This document shows, piece after piece, positions 26,215 to 35,914 of a stretch of DNA of 64,000 bases; within the stretch, counting starts at the first letter, position 1, and every line of letters starts with the position of its first letter. Both the position numbers and the translations under genes were made by a program. The DNA comes from Pseudomonas vranovensis DSM 16006 (GTDB taxonomy: Bacteria; Pseudomonadota; Gammaproteobacteria; Pseudomonadales; Pseudomonadaceae), in the NCBI RefSeq assembly GCF_000425805.1, contig NZ_AUED01000002.1:434001-498000 (forward strand), written 5' to 3'. The notes below the pieces were generated by a model. The model was not told the DNA's origin and ran no database searches. It was given only the letters and a program-made list of their open reading frames with translations.

Positions 26215-27975
26215 CTAGTGGTGATTCTCCTGATGGTTTTCCAACGTCTCCAGCAAGGCGACCTGCATCCGCGTGTGCACGCGGATAAGCCAGCGCCACA
26301 GCAAGGCCGCCACAACTGCCGCCACCACCACGATCAACACCAACAACTCGCTGGTCGGCAGGATGCTGGCAGACAGTGCAGAGAGCAGCAGGAAGATCAC
26401 CAGCAATGACAACAGCGGGATCACTTCGGCAATCACCCGACGTACCCGCTGGGTGTGCCTGCCGGCCATTTCCGGCTTGACCCCCATCTCGGCCAGCAGC
26501 ATCGACAGTGCCTTGAGCTTGCGGTAGGCGGCGATCAGGAACGGCAGTGACAGCAGCAGCGCAGCGCCCCAGATCATCGCCTTCTGCTGGCCAACGTCGC
26601 TGACCCATTCGCCCAGGTAGACACCGATGCGCGCAGCGAAATAGCCGCCGCTGAAGAAGATCGCCACCACCAGTGCCAGGTTCACCCCCACCTGCAGCAG
26701 GATGCGCCGGATCATCGACGCCAGCAGTGCGCCCTCGCCATGCGGCTGGATGCTTCGCAGCCACTCGCCATACAGCGACAGCACTCGCGCCAGGCGCTGC
26801 GGCACCACCTTGGAAAGCTTGAGCGACAACGGATCAGCCCCACGGATCAGGTACGGTGTCAGCAAGGTGGTGATGGCCGATACCGCCACCGCGACCGGGT
26901 ACAGGAAGTCGCTGGTGACCTGCAGGGTCATGCCCAATGCAGCGATGATGAATGAGAACTCACCAATCTGTGACAGGCCCATGCCCACTCGCAGCGAGGT
27001 GCGTCCGTCGTTGCCGGCGATAAAGGCTCCCATGCCGCAGGACAACATCTTGCCCAGCACCACGGCGATGGTGATCACCACGATCGGCCAGGCATATTCG
27101 ACCAGCACCAGCGGGTCGATCATCATGCCGATGGCGACAAAGAAAATGGCACTGAACAAGTCCCGCACCGGCTCGATCAGCCGCTCGATCTTCACCAACT
27201 GGCGGGACTCGGCCATGATCGCGCCAATCAGGAACGCGCCCAGCACCATGCTGTATTCAAGCTTGACCACCAGCAGGCAGAAGCCGAAACACAGCCCCAG
27301 CACGGTAATCAGCAGCATCTCGTTGCTTTCAAAACGCGCTACATAAGCCAGCAGGCGCGGCACCAGCAGAATGCCCACCACCAGCGCGACGATCATGAAC
27401 AGCGACAGCTTGCCGACCGTGGAGAACACCTCGCCCGAGCTGACCGAGCCACTGACAGCGATGCCCGACAGCAAGGCAATGATGCCGATGCCCAGAATGT
27501 CCTCGACGATCAGTACGCCGAAGATCAGCTGTGCGAAGCGCTCGTTTTTCATCTTCAGGTCGTTGAGCGCCTTGACGATGATAGTGGTCGAGGAGATCGC
27601 CAGGATGGCGCCGAGGAACAGCGAGTCCATGGTGCTCCAGCCGAACCAGCGGCCGATCTCGAAGCCAATCCAGATCATCAGGACGATTTCCAGGAATGCC
27701 GCGATGAATGCCGTGGCCCCCACCTTGAACAGCTTGCGCAGGCTGAACTCCAGGCCCAGGCAGAACATCAGGAAGATCACCCCTAGCTCCGCGAGGGTCT
27801 TGATGGTGTCTTCGTCGTGGATCAGACCAAACGGCGGAGTGTGGGGGCCGATAATGAAGCCGGCAACGATGTAGCCCAACACCACCGGCTGCTTGAAGCG
27901 GTGAAAGAGGATGGTGACCACACCGGCGACGAGCATGATCACTGCCAGATCCTGGATGAAACTGATGGCATGCAC
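26215..27975 (-). CDS. CPA2-family cation:proton antiporter, KefB/YbaL-like
   Basis: 586 residues with about 12-13 hydrophobic helices (Na_H_Exchanger domain, residues 5-385: FIQDLAVIMLVAGVVTILFHRFKQPVVLGYIVAGFIIGPH, LGVIFLMFCLGLEFS, AILAISSTTIIVKALND). A further membrane-helix region near 420-560 replaces the usual soluble TrkA-N domain, which is absent. Potassium or other monovalent cation efflux is likely. The GTG at 27975 is selected since AAGGAG lies nine bases upstream; the longer frame to 28002 lacks that. Convergent with the SUKH gene. Confidence 0.88.
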   Translation of the reverse strand: MHAISFIQDLAVIMLVAGVVTILFHRFKQPVVLGYIVAGFIIGPHTPPFGLIHDEDTIKTLAELGVIFLMFCLGLEFSLRKLFKVGATAFIAAFLEIVLMIWIGFEIGRWFGWSTMDSLFLGAILAISSTTIIVKALNDLKMKNERFAQLIFGVLIVEDILGIGIIALLSGIAVSGSVSSGEVFSTVGKLSLFMIVALVVGILLVPRLLAYVARFESNEMLLITVLGLCFGFCLLVVKLEYSMVLGAFLIGAIMAESRQLVKIERLIEPVRDLFSAIFFVAIGMMIDPLVLVEYAWPIVVITIAVVLGKMLSCGMGAFIAGNDGRTSLRVGMGLSQIGEFSFIIAALGMTLQVTSDFLYPVAVAVSAITTLLTPYLIRGADPLSLKLSKVVPQRLARVLSLYGEWLRSIQPHGEGALLASMIRRILLQVGVNLALVVAIFFSGGYFAARIGVYLGEWVSDVGQQKAMIWGAALLLSLPFLIAAYRKLKALSMLLAEMGVKPEMAGRHTQRVRRVIAEVIPLLSLLVIFLLLSALSASILPTSELLVLIVVVAAVVAALLWRWLIRVHTRMQVALLETLENHQENHH

Positions 27976-28295
27976 GGCGCGGTACTCCTTACCCCAAGAC
28001 AATGAACACCCCGCGACCTCCTCAGATTTGACTGATTGAGTTGCAGGGACATAGTGTTTTTAATGTAGGAAACCCACCTTGCATGGGTTTCCTCAGGTTA
28101 ACACCGCCGCCAGTTGCGAAAAGCCGATGCAATAAGTGGAAACAGATCGACCAAATCAACGCCGTTAATGGCACAAACAGCGTGACGGCAAGGCCGCTGT
28201 CAGCGTCCCGTCATTAGATGGGAATCGTAATAGGGGATAGAAGCGTGAATACCAGTCGCCACCCCGCCTCAGCGCAACCTCACCGTGAGCACACT
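27976..28295. other. 320-bp intergenic region between the antiporter and thioesterase genes
   Basis: Divergent promoter region. It holds one clear hairpin: GGAAACCCA (28068-28076) with TGGGTTTCC (28084-28092), loop of seven. Neither side has a terminator-type T tract in the right place, so it reads as a leader or operator structure. ACAGCG/CGCTGT also forms a small dyad near 28168-28199. No known riboswitch is recognised. Confidence 0.5.
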
Positions 28296-28781
28296 ATGGA
28301 ACCTGGAAACGCCCAGCTATCGATGACTGTCTTGATGACCCCGGACATGGCCAATTTTTCTGGCAACGTTCATGGCGGCACCTTGCTCAAGTACCTCGAC
28401 GAAGTCGCCTATGCCTGCGCCAGCCGCTATGCCGGCCGCTACGTGGTGACCTTGTCGGTTGACCAGGTGGTCTTTCGCGAGCCGGTGCATGTCGGCGAGT
28501 TGGTGACCTTTCTTGCCTCGGTCAACTACACCGGCAACACCTCGATGGAGGTGGGCATAAAAGTGGTCACCGAAAACATTCGCGAGCGTTCGGTGCGCCA
28601 CAGCAACAGTTGCTTCTTCACCATGGTCGCAGTGGATGACGACCGTAAGCCGGTTGCCGTGCCACCCCGCCAGCCAGAAAGCAGCGAAGAAAAACGCCGC
28701 TTCCTGCAGGGCAAGCAACGCCGCCAGATTCGCCAGGAGCTGGAAAAACGCTATCAGGAGCTCAAGGGCGACGCGATCTAA
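28296..28781 (+). CDS. Hotdog-fold acyl-CoA thioesterase, YciA/BACH-like
   Basis: 161 residues, one hotdog domain. The motif [28 protein letters not shown] carries the catalytic Asn/Asp-type residues, and [20 protein letters not shown] is the second conserved block. The ATG at 28296 matches family starts; a GTG at 28245 in frame would add 17 residues that are not family-like. Hydrolyses acyl-CoA to free acid and CoA in the cytoplasm. Overlaps pdxY on the other strand by four bases. Confidence 0.92.
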   Translation: MEPGNAQLSMTVLMTPDMANFSGNVHGGTLLKYLDEVAYACASRYAGRYVVTLSVDQVVFREPVHVGELVTFLASVNYTGNTSMEVGIKVVTENIRERSVRHSNSCFFTMVAVDDDRKPVAVPPRQPESSEEKRRFLQGKQRRQIRQELEKRYQELKGDAI

Positions 28782-29650
28782 GCGTCAAGACGTCGGGCCT
28801 CGAAGCGCACCCGTGGATGCACGATGCGGTCCTGGGCCCGTACCAGCTCAAGCTCGTAGCTGGCGCAGGCCTGGGTTTCGAGCAGCGCCTCATGAACAGC
28901 GGCTGCTGTGAATTCAAACGCCGCTACCCAGCTATCGCCCAGCAGCACTCGCGCCAGGAACAGCCCCGAGGTCAGATCACCCACGCCCACAGGCTGGCGC
29001 GGGAAGGCCAGCAGCGGACGGCGCAAATGCCAGCTGCCCTCACCTGTCACCAGCAACATTTCAAACTCTTCCGCGCCGCGCCCCGGGTAGACCAGGTGCT
29101 TGACCAGCACCGCTTTTGGTCCGCGCTCCAGCAGACTGCGCGCCATGGCGACGCAGTCTTCCAGTGACTCGGGGCGCCGCTCACAGAAGCTGTCGAGCTC
29201 CAGCTGATTGGGGCACAACACATCAGCTACCGCCACCGCCTCATCCAGCAGAAACGTACTGACTTCCGCCGGAACGATGCAGCCCTTCTCCGGATGTCCC
29301 ATTACCGGATCGCACAGGTACAACGCCTTGGGATTGACGGATTTGATCCGCGCCACGCCACTGAGAATCGCCCGCCCTTGCTCGGCACTGCCCAGGTAAC
29401 CAGACAACACTGCATCGCAATTGCCCAACTCACCGATCGTCGCAATACCCTCCACCAGCGCGGGAATTTGCGCTGGCGCAAGCACTTCCCCGGTCCACTG
29501 ACCATACTGAGTGTGGTTGGAGAACTGCACAGTGTTGAGGGGCCACACATTCACACCGACCCGTTGCATGGGGAACACCGCCGCGCCATTGCCGGCGTGA
29601 CCGAAAACCACATGGGACTGGATAGCGAGCAGGTGCGGCGTACGTTTCAT
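28778..29650 (-). CDS. pdxY: PdxY, pyridoxal kinase
   Basis: 290 residues of the ribokinase-like PdxY family. Phosphorylates pyridoxal to PLP in the salvage pathway. Motifs seen: [39 protein letters not shown] at the N-terminus (substrate pocket) and [17 protein letters not shown], the GxGD anion-hole and catalytic Asp region near residue 220. Stand-alone; convergent with the thioesterase gene. Confidence 0.95.
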   Translation of the reverse strand: MKRTPHLLAIQSHVVFGHAGNGAAVFPMQRVGVNVWPLNTVQFSNHTQYGQWTGEVLAPAQIPALVEGIATIGELGNCDAVLSGYLGSAEQGRAILSGVARIKSVNPKALYLCDPVMGHPEKGCIVPAEVSTFLLDEAVAVADVLCPNQLELDSFCERRPESLEDCVAMARSLLERGPKAVLVKHLVYPGRGAEEFEMLLVTGEGSWHLRRPLLAFPRQPVGVGDLTSGLFLARVLLGDSWVAAFEFTAAAVHEALLETQACASYELELVRAQDRIVHPRVRFEARRLDA

Positions 29651-29766
29651 GCAGGACTTCCGAAGCTGATAAATGAAAACACGGCGCGCAGTATGGCGCT
29701 AAAAGGCACCTGTACGACAGACCGGAGAGGCAGGTAAGCTGGGCGTACTTCGTTGGAGCAAATGTA

Positions 29767-30159
29767 ATGCTGACCCTGGGTAATCTCTTCGTGCTGATGG
29801 TGCTGGGTGCTGGTGGCGCCTGGCTGTGGCATAACCACGGATTGCGTGAAAAGGCCCTGGATCGGGTCAAGCAGCACTGTGCAAAACTCGACCTGGAACT
29901 GCTCGACGGTAATGTGGCGCTCAAGCGAATCGGCTTCGTTCGCGATGCCCAAGGGCGCAAGCGCCTGGCCCGTGTGTATAACTTTGAGTTCACCGTCACT
30001 GGTGAGCAACGCCACCCCGGCACCGTCACTCAGTTTGGCGCTCACAGCATGCAGATCGAACTGGCGCCCTACCCGTTCGAAATCAAAACAGTCCCGCATG
30101 CCGATAACGTCATTGAAATGAACCAGTGGCGTCAGGATCACAATCGCTGGCGAAACTAA
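29767..30159 (+). CDS. DUF3301 family protein
   Basis: 130 residues. A single N-terminal hydrophobic helix (about residues 3-20, LGNLFVLMVLGAGGAWLW) anchors a soluble domain containing LDLELLDGNVALKRIGFVRDAQGRKRLARVYNFEFTVTGEQRHPGTV, which is the DUF3301 pattern of gammaproteobacteria. Function unknown. Its end overlaps the convergent COG0523 gene by four bases. Confidence 0.85.
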   Translation: MLTLGNLFVLMVLGAGGAWLWHNHGLREKALDRVKQHCAKLDLELLDGNVALKRIGFVRDAQGRKRLARVYNFEFTVTGEQRHPGTVTQFGAHSMQIELAPYPFEIKTVPHADNVIEMNQWRQDHNRWRN

Positions 30160-31118
30160 AGACGGCAGGCCTGCATGGCTTGCTGCAGCGCTTCCACGTC
30201 CTGGGCAGTGGAAAAAATCAACTCAAGACGTGAATCACGCCGCCATTCACTGGGCTGCCAGCGCAACTCATGCTGCCCTGCCAAGGCGTTGATCGACTGC
30301 CACCCTTGGGGGCTGTGGATAACCAGCTTGGCCCGACGCCAGTCAAAATCGCGTAACAGCAGCTCAATGCGCTGTGGATAAAAAATCTGTCGAGGGTGCC
30401 AGCGCCAGCCGATGCTCCAACCCTCTGCAACATCTTGTACACAGCAAATGGGCTCCTCCGGATTTATCCACAGACTCGCCAACGGCCCAGTTTCATTGGG
30501 CAATGTCAGCTTACCCACAGCCTCGCCCGGACTGATATCAACAGGCAGTTTCGACAATTGCAGCTCACCGTGATCTGTCCAGAACAACGTTCTTTTTGGC
30601 AGATTTGCCGTTATCCACAGACGTTTTTCACTGTCCACAGGCTGCGATTTATTCAATACCAACAAACCCGCTTCGAGCAACGCCTCCTGCTGGGCACTGG
30701 GTAAGGCAACGCCGGCTGCCAGTTGTTCGGCATCCAGCACGACCACAGCCGGCTGAACTGCCAGCACACCGCGCCAGGGCGGCTGGCGCAGTTGTTCAAG
30801 TAATTGCAGCGGATGCCCCAGGCCTGAGGGTTCGATGAACAGCCGATGCGGTTTGGCCTTGCGCAACAACCGCGCCAAGCCGATCTGGAATGGCGTGCCA
30901 TTGACGCAGCACAAACACCCGCCCGCCACCTCGCCCATGGCAATGCCCTGATCGTCGGTGCTCAGCAGCGCGGCATCCAGGCCGATCTGCCCGAACTCGT
31001 TGATCAGCACTGCCCAGCGCTCATCAGCCGGTCGTTGGGCGAGCAAGTTGCGAATCAGACTGGTCTTGCCGGCGCCCAAGGGCCCGGCAATAACGTGAGT
31101 GGGGATGTTCTGCAGCAT
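30156..31118 (-). CDS. COG0523 GTPase, putative zinc metallochaperone (second copy)
   Basis: 320 residues of the CobW/COG0523 G3E GTPase family. Walker A GPLGAGKT is at residues 12-19 and the metal-binding GCLCC motif (Cys68, Cys70, Cys71) follows as CxCC. The ATG at 31118 is used; the frame to 31148 adds a non-conserved extension. It lies 50 bp after the first COG0523 gene, in the same Zur-linked operon. Likely loads zinc into a client under zinc starvation. The gene body carries four exact DnaA-box words in 306 bp. Confidence 0.88.
   Translation of the reverse strand: MLQNIPTHVIAGPLGAGKTSLIRNLLAQRPADERWAVLINEFGQIGLDAALLSTDDQGIAMGEVAGGCLCCVNGTPFQIGLARLLRKAKPHRLFIEPSGLGHPLQLLEQLRQPPWRGVLAVQPAVVVLDAEQLAAGVALPSAQQEALLEAGLLVLNKSQPVDSEKRLWITANLPKRTLFWTDHGELQLSKLPVDISPGEAVGKLTLPNETGPLASLWINPEEPICCVQDVAEGWSIGWRWHPRQIFYPQRIELLLRDFDWRRAKLVIHSPQGWQSINALAGQHELRWQPSEWRRDSRLELIFSTAQDVEALQQAMQACRL
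30314..30619. repeat. Cluster of four exact DnaA-box words inside the second COG0523 gene
   Basis: TGTGGATAA at 30314-30322 and 30373-30381; TTATCCACA at 30464-30472 and 30611-30619. The four fall in different reading phases and include rare ATA codons, so the repeat is not a protein repeat. Confidence 0.7.
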
Positions 31119-31168
31119 AGGACGCCAAGTGCTCGGGATTTTCGTCACTATGCCTTGAGGTCAGCCCT

Positions 31169-32377
<1,209 letters not shown>

Positions 32378-32424
32378 GGGACGGGTCCTCATCAGGGCGA
32401 GTGCATTCAAATGATGCATTGCGC

Positions 32425-32443
32425 AATGTTATATAGTAACAAT
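32425..32443. promoter_or_regulatory. Zur-box-like operator
   Basis: AATGTTATATAGTAACAAT holds the palindrome TGTTA-N5-TAACA, matching the proteobacterial Zur consensus GTTATAnnATAAC. It sits between zigA and the divergent secreted-protein/folE2 unit, a textbook place for Zn-dependent repression of both. Confidence 0.85.
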
Positions 32444-32493
32444 ACAATCTCGCCAACCCGCTTCCCCTGAATACGACCAAGAGACACCACAAA

Positions 32494-32877
32494 ATGAGAT
32501 TGCCGGGCTTGTCCGCCACCGTTGCGCTGCTGTGCCTGAGCACCAGCTCCCAAGCCATTCCCTTGAGCCAAGGTCTGGCGCTGTGCACACGCAGTGCTAC
32601 GTTGCTGGCCTGTGGCGATGCGCTGGGCAACTACTACAGCGTACAAACTGCCGGCAACACGACCTACTTGCGTGGCTATGAAGCACAAGGCCGGCGGCTG
32701 TGGACACAAACCAACAGTCGCTACGGGCAATTGACCTTTTACACAGGCCTGGCCAGCGACGGTGAAACCTGGGTGGGTTACAGCCGAAAAATCGGCTGGA
32801 CTACCCTCAACAGCGTTTCAAGTTCCAGCGGTCAACGTTTCACCCTGCGCTGCAATCGCCTGAGCGGCTGCCACTAG
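32494..32877 (+). CDS. Small secreted protein of unknown function, linked to folE2
   Basis: 127 residues with a signal peptide (MRLPGLSATVALLCLSTSSQA, cleavage after residue 21). The mature part is about 106 residues with four cysteines (in LCTR, LACG, LRCN and SGCH), two near each end, which could form disulfides. No known domain recognised. The gap to folE2 is 33 bp, so they are co-transcribed from the Zur-controlled side. It might serve periplasmic zinc acquisition or protection; that is inference from context only. Confidence 0.8.
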   Translation: MRLPGLSATVALLCLSTSSQAIPLSQGLALCTRSATLLACGDALGNYYSVQTAGNTTYLRGYEAQGRRLWTQTNSRYGQLTFYTGLASDGETWVGYSRKIGWTTLNSVSSSSGQRFTLRCNRLSGCH

Positions 32878-32910
32878 TACTCTCTACCGTCACACACTTT
32901 CGAGCCGTTC

Positions 32911-33798
32911 ATGACAGCACTCACGCTCCCGGACATTGCTGCACAAGCCATCCATACCAACTTGCCGCTGGAGTGGGTCGGCATGTGCAATATCGCCTTG
33001 CCGGTACATTTTGCAGGCGACACACTTCGCGCCAGTGCCGATGCTGGGGTCAGCCTGGACGACGGTACTTCGCGCGGCATCCATATGTCGCGACTGTACC
33101 TGGCATTGGAAAGTTTTGAATCCGAGCCATTGAGCGTGCCGTTGCTGCACACAGTGTTGGAGCGTTTCCTCGACAGCCATCGTGGGTTGTCAGCCAGCGC
33201 CTACCTGAATTTGCGCTTTGAACTATTGCTCAAACGTCCGGCATTGATCAGTCCATTGGCGGGTTGGAAATCTTATCCGGTGAGCCTGGCAGCGCACCTG
33301 AAAGACAAAGTGTTCCACGTGGAACTAAAAGTTGGGCTGGAATACTCCTCCACCTGCCCCTGCTCTGCTGCCTTGTCCAGGCAGCTCATTCAACAACGAT
33401 TCCTGAACGATTTTGGCAATCGAAGCCTCAGTCATGAAGCTGTATTGAGCTGGCTGGGAAATACGCAGGGCATTGTGGCAACCCCACATAGCCAACGCAG
33501 CACCGCAACATTGAACATTCGCCTGAAACCCGAAGTTTGCGAATTGCCGATTACGGAACTGATCGATCAGGCAGAATCCGCTTTGGGCACCGCGGTGCAA
33601 ACCGCAGTGAAGCGTGCAGACGAACAAGCTTTCGCCTTGGCCAATGGTCAAAATCTGATGTTCTGTGAAGATGCGGCAAGGCGGTTGCACATTACTCTTC
33701 AACACCTGAACTGGCTGACTGGCTTCAATCTGCGCGTGGAACATGCAGAGAGCCTGCATGCCCACGACGCGGTCGCCCAGAGCCAGTGGCGCTGGTAA
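32911..33798 (+). CDS. folE2: GTP cyclohydrolase FolE2 (type IB)
   Basis: 295 residues. Converts GTP to 7,8-dihydroneopterin triphosphate, the first step to folate. FolE2 replaces the zinc-dependent FolE (type IA) when zinc is scarce and can use other metals. The family motif EYSSTCPCSAALSR is at residues 144-157, where Cys149 and Cys151 include the metal-ligand and active-site cysteine. Second gene of the plus-strand unit led by the Zur box. The sequence also contains a perfect parS core at 33312-33325, in codons for VFHVE. Confidence 0.97.
   Translation: MTALTLPDIAAQAIHTNLPLEWVGMCNIALPVHFAGDTLRASADAGVSLDDGTSRGIHMSRLYLALESFESEPLSVPLLHTVLERFLDSHRGLSASAYLNLRFELLLKRPALISPLAGWKSYPVSLAAHLKDKVFHVELKVGLEYSSTCPCSAALSRQLIQQRFLNDFGNRSLSHEAVLSWLGNTQGIVATPHSQRSTATLNIRLKPEVCELPITELIDQAESALGTAVQTAVKRADEQAFALANGQNLMFCEDAARRLHITLQHLNWLTGFNLRVEHAESLHAHDAVAQSQWRW
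33311..33326. other. parS-like centromere site inside folE2
   Basis: The 14-bp palindrome GTTCCACGTGGAAC (33312-33325) preceded by T is the P. aeruginosa-type ParB-binding parS core. It lies in an origin-proximal segment and would be bound by ParB for segregation. The codons for VFHVE allow the word by chance in a modest fraction of cases. Confidence 0.7.
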
Positions 33799-33813
33799 CT
33801 CTTCAGGCAAATG

Positions 33814-34341
33814 CTAAGTACGCGGTTTGACTGTGCCGCAGTCGTTGCCCAACCAGACCGCACGCGTGTTCATGCTGCCCTGCTGCTGAACACCCGAGGC
33901 ATTGAAGGTGCCGCTGACCTGCGTAAGAAACTCGCGGTCACTGAGGAAAGTCGCCTGCCCTGCACCTTGCGCTTTCGGGCAACTGAAGGTGAACTTCCAC
34001 ACATTGCCCGTGCGTTCGGTGATCTTCTGGGTGCAGCCCGACTTGGGGTCCTGCAGCGGAATATCATCGGTCTTCACCTGCTCGGGTGTGAGGCATGAGC
34101 GCACCCCCTGACCAGCCACACTGATGCCCTGCTGAGCCAAGCCACCCTCAATCATCGCCCGCTGCTCGGGTGGCAGGTTCTTCAACTGACCGAGCATGAA
34201 ACCCATATCAGGCAGTGGCTTTCCATCGACCTGCATGTTGCTGGTCGTCAGTTCCCACAACCCCGGTTGCAACATCTGCGCATGCACCAACGGACTCGAC
34301 AGCCCCAACACCAGTGCGAGCATCGGCAGACGACTTTTCAT
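33814..34341 (-). CDS. DUF3617 secreted protein
   Basis: 175 residues with a signal peptide (MKSRLPMLALVLGLSSPLVHA, cleavage after residue 21) followed by MLQPGLWELTTSNMQVDGKPLP, the opening typical of DUF3617. Cysteines in SCLTPEQV, SGCTQKI, FSCPKA and NDCGTV fit periplasmic disulfides. Convergent with folE2, 15 bp apart. The function of the family is unknown. Confidence 0.85.
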   Translation of the reverse strand: MKSRLPMLALVLGLSSPLVHAQMLQPGLWELTTSNMQVDGKPLPDMGFMLGQLKNLPPEQRAMIEGGLAQQGISVAGQGVRSCLTPEQVKTDDIPLQDPKSGCTQKITERTGNVWKFTFSCPKAQGAGQATFLSDREFLTQVSGTFNASGVQQQGSMNTRAVWLGNDCGTVKPRT

Positions 34342-34468
34342 GTAATGACTCCTCGAAACTCCAGCCCCAAGCTGGAACAGAGCTTAGACGTCAATTTGGC
34401 CTTTGGGTTGCAACTGGGGTGTGGAACATGCTCTGTTAGAGGCCGTGCCTTTGGACAGCAGGATGCGT

Positions 34469-35908
34469 ATGGATTACCACAGCCCCTACTTCTTCGGTTA
34501 CCTCATCGGTGCCTTGCACCTGCTCGGGGCCATCGCCGCGACACATGCGGTGCTCACCGTACGTACAGCCCAGGGAGCCATTGCCTGGGCCCTGTCGCTG
34601 CTGTTCATTCCCTACTTCACCCTGATCCCTTATCTGGTGTTTGGCAGCCGGACATTCGACGCCTACATCAAGGCGCGTCGCCAGGCCAACCGCGAAATGC
34701 ATGTGGCCATGGCCGACCTCAACTGGCGGCCCTGGGTTGAGGAAGCGCTCACCGCGCGTAATTCAGAGTCCTATGGCGCCCTGCGGGCCATGCCCAAACT
34801 TGGGCGAATGCCCTGCCTGGCCAACAACCAGGTGAGTCTGCTCATCGATGGCAAGGCCACATTCGATGCCATCTTCGCGGCCATCAGCCAAGCCCGCGAC
34901 ACAGTGCTGGTACAGTTCTTCATCATTCATGACGACACGCTGGGCCGCTCACTTCACAGCCTGCTGCTCAAGAAAGCCGCCGAAGGCGTGAGGGTCTATG
35001 TGCTGTATGACCGGGTCGGCAGCCATGCCCTACCCTCCGCCTACAGCCAGACCCTTCGAGACGGCGGCGTGAATATTCGCGCCTTCGCCACCCGCCGCGG
35101 CTGGTTCAACCGCTTCCAGGTGAACTTTCGCAACCACCGCAAGATCGTCGTGGTCGATGGGCTGCAAGGCTTTGTCGGTGGCCACAACGTGGGCGATGAA
35201 TACTTGGGGGGCAAACCAAAGCTCTCGCCTTGGCGCGACACCCATGTGCAAGTCAGCGGCCCGGTGCTGGCCTGCCTGCAGGAATCGTTTGCCGAAGACT
35301 GGTACTGGGCCACTCGCCAGTTACCACCACTGATCCTGCCCGATACCTATCCCGAAGATGGCGTGCTCTGCCAAGTGCTCGCCAGTGGCCCGGCCGACTC
35401 ACAGGAGACCTGCTCGCTGTTTTTTGTCGAAGCGATTCATTCAGCCCGCGAACGCGTTTGGATCACCAGTCCCTACTTCATTCCCGATGAAGCAGTGTTT
35501 GCTGCGCTGCGCCTGGCGGTATTGCGTGGTGTGGACGTTCGCATCCTCCTGCCGTCGCGTGCCGACCACCGCATCGTCTATGCAGCCTCGAGCCTGTTTG
35601 CCTTCGAGGCCGTGCGCGCCGGGGTGAGGATGTACCGCTACGGACCAGGCTTCCTGCATCAGAAGGTGGTGTTGATCGACAACGAGATCAGCGCCATCGG
35701 CAGCGCCAATCTGGACAATCGCTCCTTCCGCCTGAACTTCGAAGTGATGCTGTTGACCGTCGACCGCGCCTTCGCCGACCAGGTCGAAACCATGCTCCTG
35801 CATGACTTCGACCTGGCCCGGGAGATAACCGCCGAAGACAGCGAGGACACCCATCGCTTGCAACAACTGGGCATGCGTATCGCCCGGTTGATCTCACCCA
35901 TTCTCTGA
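34469..35908 (+). CDS. clsA: Cardiolipin synthase A
   Basis: 479 residues, a typical ClsA length. Two N-terminal membrane helices (about residues 10-58) precede two phospholipase D domains with HKD motifs: NHRKIVVVD (His223, Lys225, Asp230) and HQKVVLIDN in the second. Makes cardiolipin from two phosphatidylglycerols at the inner membrane. The ATG at 34469 fits AGCAGGA; the longer frame from 34403 has no ClsA-like residues. Convergent with cfa, which modifies the same membrane lipids. Confidence 0.96.
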   Translation: MDYHSPYFFGYLIGALHLLGAIAATHAVLTVRTAQGAIAWALSLLFIPYFTLIPYLVFGSRTFDAYIKARRQANREMHVAMADLNWRPWVEEALTARNSESYGALRAMPKLGRMPCLANNQVSLLIDGKATFDAIFAAISQARDTVLVQFFIIHDDTLGRSLHSLLLKKAAEGVRVYVLYDRVGSHALPSAYSQTLRDGGVNIRAFATRRGWFNRFQVNFRNHRKIVVVDGLQGFVGGHNVGDEYLGGKPKLSPWRDTHVQVSGPVLACLQESFAEDWYWATRQLPPLILPDTYPEDGVLCQVLASGPADSQETCSLFFVEAIHSARERVWITSPYFIPDEAVFAALRLAVLRGVDVRILLPSRADHRIVYAASSLFAFEAVRAGVRMYRYGPGFLHQKVVLIDNEISAIGSANLDNRSFRLNFEVMLLTVDRAFADQVETMLLHDFDLAREITAEDSEDTHRLQQLGMRIARLISPIL

Positions 35909-35914
35909 GCGCGC

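Noticed and set aside
28068..28092. Intrinsic terminator ahead of the antiporter
   Set aside because: No T tract follows the stem on either strand, so it is kept only as an unexplained hairpin.
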